This document shows positions 14,859-14,917 of a stretch of DNA of 14,917 bases, in pieces. This DNA comes from Acidobacteriota bacterium. GTDB lineage: Bacteria; Acidobacteriota; Vicinamibacteria; Vicinamibacterales; Vicinamibacteraceae. The first letter of the stretch is position 1; every line of letters begins with the position of its first letter. Both the position numbers and the translations under genes were made by a program. The DNA lies in assembly GCA_023429845.1 (NCBI GenBank), contig JAEZCY010000165.1, positions 1 through 14,917 of the forward strand, read 5' to 3'. The notes beneath the pieces are model-generated. The model was given only the letters and a program-made list of their open reading frames with translations, did not search any database and was not told the DNA's origin.

Positions 14859-14864
14859 AGCCTA
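14859..14864 (-). promoter_or_regulatory. Candidate -10 hexamer TAGGCT, leaderless start of the response-regulator gene
   Basis: TAGGCT on the minus strand ends 6 nt before the ATG at 14852 (gap CGTGGC), with no Shine-Dalgarno. Form and spacing repeat what is seen at the VWFA and B3 genes. No convincing -35 was found. Confidence 0.45.
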
Positions 14865-14900
14865 CAGGATTGTCGCCGAACGACGAGCAACGGGACGCCC

Positions 14901-14917
14901 GCCGGGCAGGGCCCGGC
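14901..14917. terminator. 7-bp hairpin at the right window edge
   Basis: GCCGGGC (14901-14907) and GCCCGGC (14911-14917) pair perfectly around AGG, ending on the last base of the window. It could end a gene lying to the right or be part of the upstream control region of the response regulator. It may continue beyond the window. Confidence 0.3.

Overview
The window is GC-rich DNA (about two thirds G+C by eye) that looks like a chromosomal segment of an Acidobacteriota member, probably of the Vicinamibacteria type. This is inferred from gene content: a TonB-dependent receptor with an N-terminal carboxypeptidase-regulatory-like domain, an 'acidobacterial VWFA' protein (TIGR03436 type), a PD40/TolB-like propeller protein with WFLAEG-type C-terminal repeats, and a two-component system next to a Do-type protease. 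No 16S rRNA or other phylogenetic marker is present, so the phylum call is inference. I see no phage gene, transposase, tRNA, rRNA or CRISPR array.

Layout. 1-228 is non-coding and holds a 23-bp tandem array that runs into an inverted repeat. On the minus strand follow a TonB-dependent receptor (229-3294), a 330-bp gap with stacked palindromes in front of the receptor, and the VWFA protein (3625-5877). A 159-bp divergent promoter region separates the latter from a plus-strand subclass B3 metallo-beta-lactamase-fold protein (6037-6909), which has a Gln-x-His-x-Asp-His zinc motif. That gene converges, with only 7 bp between stop codons, on a 1343-residue secreted propeller/repeat protein (6917-10948, minus). 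Upstream of it, also on the minus strand, come a heptamer array, a Do-family serine protease (11172-12659), a sensor histidine kinase (12779-14197) and an OmpR-type response regulator (14178-14852). The last two overlap by 20 bp.

How the genes fit together. Six of the seven products carry an envelope, export or sensing signature: outer-membrane uptake, three exported proteins, a membrane-anchored periplasmic protease, and a kinase with a periplasmic sensor. The regulator-kinase-protease order suggests an envelope stress module in the manner of Cpx/DegP, though no defined regulator binding site was found. Most minus-strand genes have their own likely promoter or a leader of 100 bp or more, so this is a co-oriented neighbourhood and not one operon, apart from the overlapping regulator/kinase pair.

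Two kinds of translation start appear. The receptor, protease and propeller genes have Shine-Dalgarno sequences. The VWFA, lactamase-fold and response-regulator genes instead have a TANNNT hexamer 6-8 nt before ATG and no SD, which suggests leaderless transcripts. I found no clearly unprecedented system. The best leads are the Q-type B3 active site, the three leaderless-type starts, the modular propeller/repeat protein, the stacked inverted repeats abutting the receptor's SD, and the intergenic short repeats.
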